Shown here: piece by piece, positions 11,322-24,492 of the stretch
Layout: each line of letters opens with the position of its first letter
Numbering within the stretch: position 1 is the first letter of the stretch
Assembly: GCA_963966185.1 (NCBI GenBank)
Contig: CAWZYM010000309.1
Span: 270,258 to 334,257 of the forward strand
Source of the DNA: Rhabditoides inermis
Taxonomy: Eukaryota > Nematoda > Chromadorea > Rhabditida > Rhabditidae
Reading direction: 5' to 3'
Length of the DNA: 64,000 bases
Notes under the pieces: generated by a model
What the model saw: the letters and a program-made list of their open reading frames with translations, nothing else
Told to the model about the DNA's origin: nothing
Database searches by the model: none
Made by a program: the position numbers and the translations under genes

Positions 11322-12561
11322 TCGCAGCGCCCGCTGCGCCGGTCTGGCTAAATGTGCTATGGTGTCCGTCCATACATGGCTCCACAAAGGCCACCGATGC
11401 ATGGATCCGGCTAAATTTGGTATGGCTGTAAAGCCCTCGGTCTGGAGATGCTCCCAAAATCTTTATGTTATCATATCTCTCATATCCGCGGAGCTATAAG
11501 CCCGAGAAAGTCCGACGAAATAGCGCGTAATCAGAGAGCGTCAGACAGAAAAGCAGCGAAATAGTATGTGAGGCGAGGAGACGGGTAGGTGGTTAAACGA
11601 TTGCATCGAGTCGCAGCGCCCGCTGCGCCGGTCTGGCTAAATGCCCTATGGTGTCTGTACGTCCATCGCTCTACCGCGCCAGCCACTACTCCTATCTAGC
11701 CAAACGTGACATCGATCCGATGGTCTCGGTCCCGAGATGCAGGATTCCAATTTTCAGCTCGTTATCTCTCATATCCGCGGAGCTATAAGCTCCAGAAAGT
11801 CCGACGAAATAGCGCGTAATCAGAGAGAGTCAGACAGAAAAGCAGTGAAACAGTGTGTCAGATGAAGAGACGGTTAGGTCGTTGAACGGTTGCATCGAGT
11901 AGACCTTACAAGAACGAGCACTGCGAATCGCAGACTTCAGCTATCGAGAAACGATTTCGACGTCACTCCTCTACACTCCCTCACCTACAAATTGGCCCGT
12001 AATCTTTTTATAACTCCTCCTGGTTTCCTTTCACGAAGTGATTTAATCGAGGCGAGGCGACACCAAACAGTTGTCGCGGGCTGTTCAAGAAAACTAGGCA
12101 ACCGTGTCAGATCTCCCTTTACTACAACATGCAAATAGGTGGCCACTACACTTCTACCAAAATTTGCATCTTTTTGTGACCTCTGACGCCCGCTATCAAT
12201 TAAATTCCTCTAATCGACGCCACTTTATTGCCCCGCGACGAGAGAGTGTGGCGAGGTGAGAGTGCGCCAGCTGCCAGTCTGTCTGCTGTTAGAGAAAGAA
12301 ACAGTAAATTGTGCAAATGAGCGAGAACATCACCATGCACTACGAAACAGCTCACCACACTCCAACAAACTGTGCGAATTTTATTTTCTGAGCACATACA
12401 ATAAAACATTACTATATGCACTCACGTCATTCTATATTCAATCAGGGAAGTGAGGCGAGGCGAAATACTATGTAACAATGTAACCTCCTTTTTTCATCCA
12501 ATTCCTTTTCTCATCTCTCTCTCTCTCGTCTCTCTTTCTCTTTCTTTCTCTCTTTCTCTCC

Positions 12562-12603
<42 letters not shown>

Positions 12604-12747
12604 TTTATAATAAAAGACCAGTGATAACTATAAATTATATTTGTATCTATAATAAAAATAAAAATTGTCAACCAGATTCTGATAGGCTTTACCGCCGAGT
12701 GTGCCGGAGCGCCCTCTATGTGCATACGAGAGAGTGAAAGATCAGAG
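11322..12747 (+). repeat. 5' portions of Helitron-like elements, no gene
   Basis: Two successive starts (11322 and ~11611) carry gcagcgcccgctgcgccgg, then TCTGGCTAAATG and CTATGGTGTC. The following text reappears at 18458 onward. Ends in a CT microsatellite (12512-12600). Short readings here are not protein-like. Confidence 0.5.
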
Positions 12748-15700
12748 CTCATACCATAACACAAGTACACAAGTACATTTATGATAGTAAACAACTCATG
12801 TCAACAAGTAAACAAAGAAGTAAACAACACAATTTTTCATTTAAGAGGTATCTAACGTGTACTAGACCATGTACTGAGTTCAAATTTGTTGTTTACATGA
12901 AATGTAAACAAGTAAACAAATTTGTAAACAACTCCAAATCTCATTTAAAAGGTACCTAACGTGTACTAGACCAAGTACTGAGTTCAGAATTGTTGTTTGA
13001 AATTATGTTATGAGTATATATTTAGAGGTTTTAGAGCGGAAAGGCGAGCGCGCCGAAGGCGCGCGAGCCTTGGAGCAAACGCGGCGCGAAGCGCCGCCAC
13101 TAGCGGCCGGAGGCGAGCGAAGCGAGCCTCCGGCCGCTAGTCGCCCTGGCGGGGCTATATAAAATTTGCTATGGTACGTGTCTGTCGTTCCGGGCACGTA
13201 TCTCAAGTCCCAAAGTACCAATCCGACTCAACTCGGGACGTTTTCATCGGTTCCTCGACCGCACGCAATCGTTCTTTTTTCGTTCACCTAGCTCACCTGT
13301 ACAGGTAGATACACCTGTCGGAAGAAATTTGAATTTTCCAAAGGGGGGACCACATGGATTTTGAAAATTTTGAAATTTTTGTTTTCAAATCTCTCATCCC
13401 TTTCACCAATGACACCCTCGGTCCTGAGTACCTGCCAGGTACCGTCACACCTGTCACCTGTCATCTCTCACCTGAGATAAATTAGCATAAACTTCAAATT
13501 TCACTTTACGACCCCGTAACTTTCGTCTAGGTGAGAGTTGACACCTGGATTTTCTTATTTAATAATCACTACCGTCATACATTTATTCATGAATTATTTC
13601 AGATTTTTATTAAATGTTTGAATTTTATTTAATTTTTCAATTTTCGCCTTTTTTAATATTCAAAAATATTCTAAAATTAATAACTCGGTTAGTTTTCAAG
13701 GTAGAGGACTCAAACTTGGTACAGGTAACAAGTAAACAAATACAAAATTTTAGGTAAACAACTTAGGTAAACAAGTAAACAAAAAAGTAAACAACTCCAA
13801 ATCTCATTTCAAAGGTATCTAACGTGTACTAGACCAAGTACTGAGTTCAAATTTGTTGTTTACAAGTGAAGTAAACAAGTAAACAAGTTTGTAAACAACT
13901 CAGAAATGTGTTTTAAATATCTCTAACGTGTACTACACAAAGTACTGAGTTTGATTTCAATAGTTATTTGACATGTAAACAAGTAAACAAAAAAGTAAAC
14001 AACTCCAAATCTCATTTCAAAGGTATCTAACGTGTACTAGACCAAGTGATGAGTTCAAATTTGTTGACTACAAGTGAAGTAAACAAGTAAACAAATTTGT
14101 AATAAACTCAGAAATGTGTTTTAAAGGAGAGGTGCACGGAATAATAACATGAAATCGATATAATCAATATCGATATGGCGATCAAATTGAAACCAAAATA
14201 AAAATTCTAACAATTAATATAAATTTGATATAAAATGAAATAGCATCTTGAAAATCAGGCACTGCGTCAGTATTTCGTGGTGATGTACAAACTTGGCACG
14301 AGTTTTCAATGGGAATTTGTTTTCAAAATTGGTCCCGCCACGGACTACTGACGAATTGTATCATTATTTCTCACGTGTGACAACAGCTGGTCATTTCATT
14401 TCATCACTCCATGCTCCTCTCCTTTAAAGTTCTCCAACATGTAGTACTCGAAATACTGAGTTCAAAGGTAATGTTCACAAGTCAGATAAACAATTAAACA
14501 ACACAGTAAACAACTCCAAAACTTTAGATTTCGACTTCTGAGGTGTACTAGAGACATAAGAGAATTCAGATTAGATTTTTGATGAGTTGACGCGGAGAGG
14601 CGAGCGCGCCGAAGGCGCGCGAGCCTCGAAGCGCAGTGCGGCGGCGAAGCCGCCGCCACTAGCGGGCCGGAGGCGAGCGAAGCGAGCCTCCGGCCCGCTA
14701 GTCGCAGCGCCCGCTGCGCCGGTCTGGCTAAATGTGCTATGGTGTCCGTCCATACATGGCTCCACAAAGGCCACCGATGCATGGATCCGGCTAAATTTGG
14801 TATGGCTGTAAAGCCCTCGGTCTGGAGATGCTCCCAAAATCTTTATGTTATCATATCTCTCATATCCGCGGAGCTATAAGCCCGAGAAAGTCCGACGAAA
14901 TAGCGCGTAATCAGAGAGCGTCAGACAGAAAAGCAGCGAAATAGTATGTGAGGCGAGGAGACGGGTAGGTGGTTAAACGATTGCATCGAGTCGCAGCGCC
15001 CGCTGCGCCGGTCTGGCTAAATGCCCTATGGTGTCTGTACGTCCATCGCTCTACCGCGCCAGCCACTACTCCTATCTAGCCAAACGTGACATCGATCCGA
15101 TGGTCTCGGTCCCGAGATGCAGGATTCCAATTTTCAGCTCGTTATCTCTCATATCCGCGGAGCTATAAGCTCCAGAAAGTCCGACGAAATAGCGCGTAAT
15201 CAGAGAGAGTCAGACAGAAAAGCAGTGAAACAGTGTGTCAGATGAAGAGACGGTTAGGTCGTTGAACGGTTGCATCGAGTAGACCTTACAAGAACGAGCA
15301 CTGCGAATCGCAGACTTCAGCTATCGAGAAACGATTTCGACGTCACTCCTCTACACTCCCTCACCTACAAATTGGCCCGTAATCTTTTTATAACTCCTCC
15401 TGGTTTCCTTTCACGAAGTGATTTAATCGAGGCGAGGCGACACCAAACAGTTGTCGCGGGCTGTTCAAGAAAACTAGGCAACCGTGTCAGATCTCCCTTT
15501 ACTACAACATGCAAATAGGTGGCCACTACACTTCTACCAAAATTTGCATCTTTTTGTGACCTCTGACGCCCGCTATCAATTAAATTCCTCTAATCGACGC
15601 CACTTTATTGCCCCGCGACGAGAGAGTGTGGCGAGGTGAGAGTGCGCCAGCTGCCAGTCTGTCTGCTGTTAGAGAAAGAAACAGTAAATTGTGCAAATGA

Positions 15701-15941
15701 GCGAGAACATCACCATGCACTACGAAACAGCTCACCACACTCCAACAAACTGTGCGAATTTTATTTTCTGAGCACATACAATAAAACATTACTATATGCA
15801 CTCACGTCATTCTATATTCAATCAGGGAAGTGAGGCGAGGCGAAATACTATGTAACAATGTAACCTCCTTTTTTCATCCAATTCCTTTTCTCATCTCTCT
15901 CTCTCTCGTCTCTCTTTCTCTTTCTTTCTCTCTTTCTCTCC

Positions 15942-15985
<44 letters not shown>

Positions 15986-16129
15986 TTTATAATAAAAGAC
16001 CAGTGATAACTATAAATTATATTTGTATCTATAATAAAAATAAAAATTGTCAACCAGATTCTGATAGGCTTTACCGCCGAGTGTGCCGGAGCGCCCTCTA
16101 TGTGCATACGAGAGAGTGAAAGATCAGAG
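12748..16129 (+). repeat. 3.38-kb tandem duplication, copy B
   Basis: Second copy of 9368-12747, 3382 bp because its CT tract is one dinucleotide longer. It contains the same units, hairpins and TTAA-flanked insertion (14121-14427). Confidence 0.9.
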
Positions 16130-18457
16130 AGTAGGAAAGAATGCATATCAGTAGCAGTGATCAATGTATATTATTATAACTACTAATCTACTGATCGGCT
16201 TTGACCGCGGAGGCGCGCGAAGCGTGCCGGAGCGCTTTCTATGTGCATACGATAATGTGAACGATCAGAGAGTCGGAGAAAATGCATATCAGTAGCAGTG
16301 ATCAATTTATTCTTATTATTACTGATCTACTGATAGGATTTGACTGCGGAGGCGCGCGGAGCAGCTGTCTATGATCGTAGGCGAGAGTAGATATTTTATA
16401 AAATTAGATCCGTGATAACTAATAATTGTCAACCAGCTACTGATAGAATTTGAGCGCGGAGCGGCTGTCTGTGATCATAGGCGAGAGTAGATATTTTATA
16501 ATATTAGATACGTGATAACTAATCATTGTCAACCAGCTACTGTTAGAATTTGATCGCGGAGCGGCTGTCTGTGATCATAGGCGAGAGTAGAGATTTTATA
16601 ATATTAGATCCGTGATAACTAATCATTGTCAACCAGCTACTGATAGAATTTCAGCGCGGAGCGGCTGTCTATGATCATAGGCGAGAGTGGAGATTTTATA
16701 ATATTAGATATGTGATAACTAATCATTGTCAACCAGCTACTGATAGAATTTGACCGCGGAGGCGCGCGGAGCGGCTATCTATGATCGTAGGCAAGAGTAG
16801 AGATTTTATGACAAGAAAGTGAAAGATCAGAGAGTATGAGAAAATGCATATCTGTACCAGTGATTAATGTATTATTATAATTACTGATCATACTGATCTA
16901 CTGATAGACTTTGACCGCGGAGGCGCGTGAAGCGTGCCGGAGCGCCTCCTATGTGCATCCGAGAGAGTGAAATATCAGAGAGTCGGAGAGAATGCATATC
17001 AGTAACAGTGATCAATATATTTTTATTATTACTGATCTACTGATAGAGTTTGACCGCGGAGGCGCGCGAAGCGTGCCGGAGCGCCCTCCATGTGCATACG
17101 AGAGAGATATCAGAGAGTCGAAAAAAATGCATATCAGCAACAGTGATCAAGATATTCTTATTATTACTGATCTACTGATAGACTTTGACCGCGGAGGCGC
17201 GCGAAGCGTGCCGGAGCGCCTCCTATGTGCATCCGAGAGAGTGAAATATCAGAGAGTCGGAGAGAATGCATATCAGTAACAGCGATCAATATATTCTTAT
17301 TATTACTGATCTACTGATAGACTTTGACCGCGGAGGCGCGCGAAGCGTGCCGGAGCGCCCTCCATGTGCATACGAGAGAGATATCAGAGAGTCGGAAAAA
17401 AAATGCATATCAGCAACAGTGATCAATATATTCTTATTATTACTGATCTACTGATAGACTTTGACCGCGGAGGCGCGCGAAGCGTGCCGGAGCGCCTCCT
17501 ATGTGCATCCGAGAGAGTGAAATATCAGAGAGTCGGAGAGAATGCATATCAGTAACAGTGATCAATATATTCTTATTATTACTGATCTACTGATAGACTT
17601 TGACCGCGGAGGCGCGCGAAGCGTGCCGGAGCGCCTCCTATGTGCATCCGAGAAAGTGAAATATCAGAGAGTCGGAGAGAATGCATATCAGTAACAGTGA
17701 TCAATATATTTTTATTATTACTGATCTACTGATAGAATTTGACCGCGGAGGCGCGCGAAGCGTGCCGGAGCGCCCTCCATGTGCATACGAAAGAGATATC
17801 AGAGAGTCGAAAAAATGCATATCAGCAACAGTGATCAAGATATTCTTATTATTACTGATCTACTGATAGACTTTGACCGCGGAGGCGCGCGAAGCGTGCC
17901 GGAGCGCCTCCTATGTGCATCCGAGAAAGTGAAATATCAGAGAGTCGGAGAGAATGCATATCAGTAACAGTAATCAATATATTCTCATTATTACTGATCT
18001 ACTGATCGGCTTTGACCGCGGAGGTGCGCGAAGCGTGCCGGAGCGCTTTCTATGTGCATACGAGAAAGTGAGAGATCAGAGAGACGAAAAAAAAACATAT
18101 TAGTATCAGTGATCATTATATTGTGATTTTTTATTACTGATACTGATAGGCTCTGACAGCGGAGCGTGCCGGACCGCCTTCTATGAGCAAGGTAAATACA
18201 TCTGTAGAAAAGCAGTCAACCAGATACTATCAACCAGATAGACTGTGACACTTTCTATTTATTTAAAATTACTGAAAATAAAAAAAAATAAGGAAAGAAA
18301 TAAAGATCAGCCATCTACTGGAAGACTGACAACAGCACTTCTAGCACAGCTCCTAATAGCACTTCCAGAGCACAAATCAAGTCAATCTATATATCAATCG
18401 ATAGATAATTTTCTCCTTTATTTTATACCTATATTTCTAGCGCGCGAAGCGCGCTAG
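14991..18457 (+). mobile_element. Helitron-like element H1
   Basis: Runs from TCGCAGCG...CTATGGTGTCTG to the hairpin ctagcgcgcgaagcgcgctag less its last base (18437-18457), ending CTAG followed by T. The interior is the minisatellite. Its last ~270 bp match 21820-22048. The 5' boundary is less sure because a hairpin-like leader precedes TCTGG. Confidence 0.5.
16130..18185 (+). repeat. Minisatellite arrays (~140-bp and ~118-bp units)
   Basis: About 140-bp units repeat (successive starts near 16992, 17127, 17266, 17404, 17542, 17681, 17815 and 17955). Each holds cagtgatcaatatatt, tgaccgcggaggcgcgcg and gtgccggagcg. Between ~16340 and 16815 a shorter ~118-bp variant repeats about four times. 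Open readings through the array are by-products of the unit. Confidence 0.85.
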
Positions 18458-19317
18458 TCTGGTGTAAGTGTAAAATGCCCTATGGTGTCTGTCCATACAT
18501 CGCTCTACCGCGCCAGCCACTACTCCTATCTAGCCAAACGTGACATCGATCCGATGGTCTCGGTCCCGAGATGCAGGATTCCAATTTTCAGCTCGTTATC
18601 TCTCATATCCGCGGAGCTATAAGCTCCAGAAAGTCCGACGAAATAGCGCGTAATCAGAGAGAGTCAGACACAAAAGCGGCGAAATAGTGTGTGAGGCGAG
18701 GAGACGGGTCACTGGCGAATCGGCTGCGGCGAGTAGACCTTACAAGAACGAGTACTGCGAATCGCAGACTTCATCTTTCGAGAAACGGTTTTTACGTCAC
18801 TCCTCTACACTCCCTCACCTACGAATCTGCCCGTAATCTTTTTATAACTCCTCCTGGTTTTCTTTTACGAAGTGATTTAATCGAGGCGAGGCGACGCCAA
18901 ACAATTGTCGCGGGCTGTTCAAGAAAACTAGGCAATCGTGTAAGGTCTCCCTTCACTACAACGTGCATATAGGTGGCCACTACACTTCTACCAAAATTTG
19001 CATCTTTTTGTGACCTCTGACGCTCGCTATCAATTAAATTCCTCTAATCGACGTTGTTTTATTGCCCCGCGACGAGAGAGTGTGGCGAGGTGAGAGTGCG
19101 CCAGCTGCCAGTCTGTCTGCTGTTAGAGAAAGAAACAGTAAATTGTGCAAATGAGCCAGAACAGCACCATGCACTACGAAACAGCTCACCACACTCCAAC
19201 AAACTGCGCGATTACCATATTCTGAGTAAATACAATAAAACATTACTATATGCACTCACGTCCATCTATATTCAATCAGGGAAGTGAGGCGAGGCGAAAT
19301 AATATGTAAACTCTTTT

Positions 19318-19335
19318 TCTCATCTCTCTCCTTTT

Positions 19336-19384
<49 letters not shown>

Positions 19385-19441
19385 GTCTCTCTCCCTCTCT
19401 TTCTCTCCCTCTCTCACTCTCTTCCTCTCTTCCTCTCTCGA

Positions 19442-19484
<43 letters not shown>
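19318..19484. repeat. CT/GA microsatellite
   Basis: A nearly pure (CT)n tract with few interruptions, inside H2. Equivalent tracts lie at 12512-12600 and 15892-15982. Confidence 0.9.
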
Positions 19485-19485
<1 letters not shown>

Positions 19486-19549
19486 ATTTTATAATATTAG
19501 ACCAGTGACAACTATAAATTAAACTTGGATCTATAATAAATAATAATTG

Positions 19550-21820
19550 TCAACCAGCTACTGATAGGGAGTGTGCCGGAGCGCCCTCTAAGGGCATACG
19601 AGAGAGTAAAAGATCAGACAGTAGAAGAGAATGCATATCAGTATCAGTGATCTAAATATTATTGTAATTACTGATCTACTGATCGACTTTGACCGCGGAG
19701 GCGCGCGAAGCGTGCCGGAGCACTTTTTATGTGCGTACGAGAGAGTAAAAGATCAGAGAGTAGGAGAGAATGCATTACAGTAGCAGTGATCAATATATTA
19801 TTATAATTACTGACATACTGATCGGCTTTGACCGCGGAGGCGCGCGAAGCGTGCCGGAGCGCCCTCTATGTGCATACGAGAGAGTGAACGATCAGAGAGT
19901 TGGAGAAAATGCATATCAGTTACAGTGATCAAGATATTATTATAATTACTCATCTACTGATCGGCATTGACCGCGGAGGCGCGCGAAGCGTGCCGGAGCG
20001 CTTTCTATGTGCGTACGAGAGAGTAAAAGATCAGAGAGTAGGAGAGAAGGCATATCAGTATCAGTGATCAGTATATTATTATAATTACTGATCTACTGAT
20101 AGGCTTTGACCGCGGAGGCGCGCGAAGCGTACCGGAGCGCTTTCTATGTGCATACGAGAGAGTAAAAGATCAGAGAGTAGGAGAGAATGCATATCAGTAG
20201 CAGTGATCAATATATTATTATAATTACTGACATACTGATCGGCTTTGACCGCGGAGGCGCGCGAAGCGTGCCGGAGCGCCCTCTATGTGCATACGAGAGA
20301 GTGAACGATCAGAGAGTTGGAGAAAATGCATATCAGTAGCAGTGATCAATGTTTTATTATAATTACTGATCTACTGATCAGCTTTGACCGCGGAGGCGCG
20401 CGAAGCGTGCCGGAGCGCTTTCTATGTGCATACGAGAAAGTGAACGATCAGAGAGTCGGAGATAATGCATATCAGTATCAGTGATCAGTATATTATTATA
20501 ATTACTGATCTACTGATCAGCTTTGACCGCGGAGGCGCGCGATGCGTGCCAGACCGCTTTCTATGTGCATACGAGAAAGTGAACGATCAGAGAGTCGGAG
20601 AAAATGCATATCATTAGCAGTGATCAAGATATTCTTATTTTTACTGATCTACTGATACACATTGACCGCGGAGGCGCGCGAAGCGTGCCGGAGCGCTTTC
20701 TATGTGCATACGAGAAAGTGAACGATCAGAGAGTCGGATAAAATGCATATCAGTAGCAGTGATCAAGATATTCTTATTTTTACTGATCTACTGATATACT
20801 TTGACCGCGGAGGCGCGCGAAGCGTGCCGGAGCGCTTTCTATGTGTATACGAGAAAGTGAACGATAAGAGAGTCGGATAAAATGCATATCAGTAGCAGTG
20901 ATCAATGTTTTATTATAATTACTGATCTACTGATCAGCTTTGACCGCGGAGGCGCGCGAAGCGTGCCGGAGCGCTTTCTATGTGCATACGAGAAAGTGAA
21001 CGATCAGAGAGTCGGAGATAATGCATATCAGTATCAGTGATCAGTGTATTATTATAATTACTGATCTACTGATCAGCTTTGACCGCGGAGGCGCGCGATG
21101 CGTGCCAGACCGCTTTCTATGTGCATACGAGAAAGTGAACGATCAGAGAGTCGGAGAAAATGCATATCATTAGCAGTGATCAAAGTCTTCTTATTTTTAC
21201 TGATCTACTGATATACTTTGACCGCGGAGGCGCGCGAAGCGTGCCGGAGCGCTTTCTATGTGCCTACGAGAAAGTGAACGATCAGAGAGTCGGATAAAAT
21301 GCATATCAGTAGCAGTGATCAAGATATTCTTATTTTTACTGATCTACTGATTTACTTTGACCGCGGAGGCGCGCGAAGCGTGCCGGAGCGCTTTCTATGT
21401 GCATACGAGAAAGTGAACGATCAGAGAGTCGGATAAAATGCATATCAGTAGCAGTGATCAATATGTTCTTATTATTACTGATCTACTGATATACTTAAAC
21501 CGCGGAGTCGCGCGAAGCGTGCCGAAGCGCCATCTATGTGCATACGAAAGAGTAAAAAATCAGATTCGAAAAAAATGCATATCAGTATCAGTGTTCAGTA
21601 TATTATTATAATTACTGATCTATTGATCGGCTTTGACCGCCGCGGAAGCGCGCGAAGCGTGCCGAAGCGCTTTATATGTGCATACGAGAAAGTAAAAGAT
21701 CAGAGAGTCGGAGAAAATGCATATCAGTATCAGTGATCATTAAATTGTTATTTTTACTGATAGGCTCTACTGATAGGCTCTGACAGCGGAGCGTGCCGGA
21801 GCGCCTTCTATGAGCATAGT
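19550..21820 (+). repeat. ~140-bp minisatellite array in H2
   Basis: About sixteen units of the same family as 16992-18170, each with the core ccgcggaggcgcgcgaagcg. Variants fall into ordered higher-order groups; for example 20341-20880 resembles 20890-21430. Confidence 0.85.
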
Positions 21821-22048
21821 AAATACATCTGTAGAAAAGCAGTCAACCAGATACTATCAACCAGATGAGAATAAAAAAATAAGGAAATAAATAAAGATCA
21901 GTCATCTACTGGAAGACTGAAAACACCACTTCGAGCACAGCTCCTAATATCACTTCCAGAGCACATATCAAGTCAATCTATATATCAATCGATAGATAAT
22001 TTTCTCCTCTATTTTCTACCTATATTTCTAGCGCGCGAAGCGCGCTAG

Positions 22049-23377
22049 TCTCCTTTTCTACTAAAATGTCCTATGGTGTCCGTACGTCATTCCAGAGTCA
22101 TAACTAGCTTCAAACTCAACCAATTCGCATGAAACTTGGTAGAAAGTTGTGTTCTCTTCCAAGGACGACATCAAAATTCAGGCACCTCTCAACTCCCCCT
22201 CTACGCCCATATTTGGTCGAAAAACCACCGAAATTGACCATTTTTGCACTTTTTCGTGTCTGTCCGCGGTCATAACTCCGTTTCTACCGAACCGATTCGC
22301 GTCAATCTTTGCAGAAAGTTTACATATTACTTCAGGATGCAGTCCACTTCGTGATTACTCTCCAAATACACTCATTGCCTTTATTTGGTAGAAAAACCTC
22401 AAAATTCGTCGATTTTGGTGCTGTCCGCTGCAAAAGCTTCTCACCTAAGAAACAGTTTCGCTTCTTGTTTTGTATTTACTTTCAACAAATAGTTATGTCA
22501 CTAACCTGCAAGTTTCATCATCATTGGTTACGGTGTAAGGAAAATATAGCCAAATTAGCATGAGCCGCGCGCGCGCTCTCGCCTCACTTTTGCGATTTTT
22601 AGTATTTCCGCGGTCATAACTCGATTCATACAGAACCAATTTGCATTAAACGTTTGAAATAGTTGCGTTTACGTCTTCTGATGCAGTCCACTTTGTGATA
22701 GTTCTCAATTTTGTCTTCATTTCCTCTATTTTTGGTCGAAAAACCACCAAAAATGATCACTTTTGCACTTTTTCTTGTGTGTCCGCGGGCATATCTCTGT
22801 TTCTACTGAACCGATTTGCGTGAAACTTCTCAGAAAGTTCACATATTACTTCAGGATGCAGTCCACTTCGTGAATACTCTCCAATTACACGCATTGCCTA
22901 TTTTTGGAAGAAAAACCACGAAAATCATCGATTTTGTAGCTGTTCGCAGCGAACGTGTCTCATCTAAGAAACATATCCGCTTCATTTTCCGTAAATACGT
23001 TTGACAAATAGTTTTTCAGCGTACCTGCGAAATTCAGCGTTGTTGCTTACGGTGTGAGGAACATATTGTCAAATTATCAAAAGATGCGCGCGCCCTCGCA
23101 TTTCTTTTGCGATTTTGATTAGTTCCGCGTTCATGACTTGATTCATACGAAACCAATTTGTACGAAACTTTGCAGAAAGTTGAGTTCACGTCTCCGGCTG
23201 TAGTCCACGTTGTGATAGTTCTCAATTTTGCTTTCATTATCCGGTTAAAAAACCATCACAATCTCGCTGTCCGGCAGCGGAAGCTCCATGTCCAAGCAAA
23301 AGTTTTACTTCAATCTCTAAAAATGCTTTGACAAAGAACGGAGAGGGAAGGAGAAAAAGTTAGAGAGAAGCATATAG

Positions 23378-23408
<31 letters not shown>

Positions 23409-23548
23409 AAGGCAGTGTTAGAGCGAATAAGAATAATGTTGTCGTTGCATTGACAATAGAAAAAAATGCGAGAGGAGACTTGAGAGAAGGAAAAAGAGAA
23501 AGAGAGGAAAAAAGAGGAAGAGTTAGATAAAAGAAGGAAGGGAGAGAT

Positions 23549-23599
<51 letters not shown>

Positions 23600-24210
23600 G
23601 AGAGAGAGAGAATGCGAAAATGAAAGAGGAAGAGAGGTTGCAGTAGCAAAGCTCTCTGTTTTCGTAGCATTAACACTAAAAGAAACACGAGGAGAGAGAG
23701 GGAGAGAGAGGGAGAGAGAGCAGAGAGAGAATAGAGAAAGAGAGAGAGTGAGAGCAGAAGCAGAGAGAGAGAGAGGAGATGAGAGAGAGGGAGAGTTTTT
23801 ATGAGCAAAGGAAAGTATAGTTCAGAAAAAGAAATGTATAATTATTAACATTGATCTATGTATTCATATACATTGATAGCGGAAGCGCGCAGCAGCGTGC
23901 GGGTCTCTTTCTGTATAAGAGAGGATTCAAGTTCAGAAACATGCATAGATCTACTGACTTGTACAAAGGAGGTGCGCGGCAGCTAACCAAATCACTTGCA
24001 GACCAGGTATTATTATTATTGCATCGCCTCTAGAACACATACTTATCAGTGCAATCAATACATCATTCGACTAATTTTCTCTACTAAAATAAACAAAATA
24101 AACTTGTAAATAAACAGTAATATTGATCATAACAAAAACTTGTATGAATTCTATTCTTCTCATTTCCATGATCTAGCGCGGAGGCGCGCGACAGCGCGCC
24201 GGAGCGCTAG
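22049..24210 (+). mobile_element. Helitron-like element H3
   Basis: Starts TCTCCTTTTCTACTAAAATG..CTATGGTGTCCG right after the CTAG of H2 and ends in the hairpin agcgcggaggcgcgcg/cagcgcgccggagcgctag with CTAG at 24207-24210, followed by T. Inside, a ~518-bp unit is repeated twice (22150-23230; atgcagtccacttcgtga at 22338 and 22855), followed by a GA-rich stretch (23380-23790). No gene. Confidence 0.55.
23380..23790. repeat. GA-rich low-complexity tract
   Basis: Interrupted (GA)n sequence. Reverse-strand Leu/Ser readings here are artefacts of the tract. Confidence 0.85.
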
Positions 24211-24218
24211 TAAAGCTG

Positions 24219-24492
24219 TTAAAAAGATACAGGGGCCTATTTCTGACGTTTTTTTAACGTCTTTGCGTCACGAGACGGGTATTCAAATACAGGTTGAACG
24301 AAAGTTCTACATACGTGCGCGCAGTGATCAGAAACAATCAGCAGACCGCTCTGAACGCGGATTTTCCAATTCCCGCCACTCTGCGCTCTCTTCTCTTCGA
24401 TTGCTCTCTCAATCTCTCGCGCATGTCCATGTACCTTCGGCAAAGGGCCGATGAGCCGGCAGGGAAAAATCGAAAAGCCCCTGTATCTTTAA
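24219..24492. mobile_element. TTAA-flanked MITE with GATACAGGGGC ends
   Basis: Inverted ends AGATACAGGGGC (from ~24225) and GCCCCTGTATCT (24477-24488) lie just inside TTAA sites at 24219 and 24489. The target is piggyBac-like. It starts 9 bases after the end of H3. Interior readings are not protein-like. Confidence 0.55.

Larger units (their letters stand above)
9368..12747 (+). repeat. 3.38-kb tandem duplication, copy A
   Basis: Copy A and copy B (12748-16129) match base for base wherever I compared them, at an offset of 3380. They differ by two bases in a CT tract (~12590 versus ~15972). The junction reads gatcagag|ctcatacc. It is either very recent or an assembly duplication. Confidence 0.9.
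18458..22048 (+). mobile_element. Helitron-like element H2
   Basis: Begins TCTGGTGTAAG...CTATGGTGTCTG immediately after the CTAG of H1 and ends with the same hairpin and CTAG at 22045-22048. It parallels H1 along its length: the same 5' text (18490-19280), a CT tract (19318-19484), a ~140-bp minisatellite (19550-21820) and the same 3' 230 bp. No coding capacity is seen. Confidence 0.6.

Noticed and set aside
11890..12138. Small protein MHRVDLTRTSTANRRLQLS, repeated at 15270 and in altered form at ~18724
   Set aside because: It lies within the element 5' region that is duplicated as a block, the reading is not better kept than non-coding flanks, and there is no splice context.
16992..17967. 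Series of similar open readings containing NSDQYIFIITDLLI, suggesting a repeated small-protein family
   Set aside because: They are the same ~140-bp minisatellite unit read in one frame. Unit length varies (134-140), so the frame is not kept and no start or splice context is shared.
16130..21830. CRISPR-like array of repeats and spacers
   Set aside because: Units are contiguous and about 140 bp, spacers are not unique, and the surrounding genes are eukaryotic with introns.
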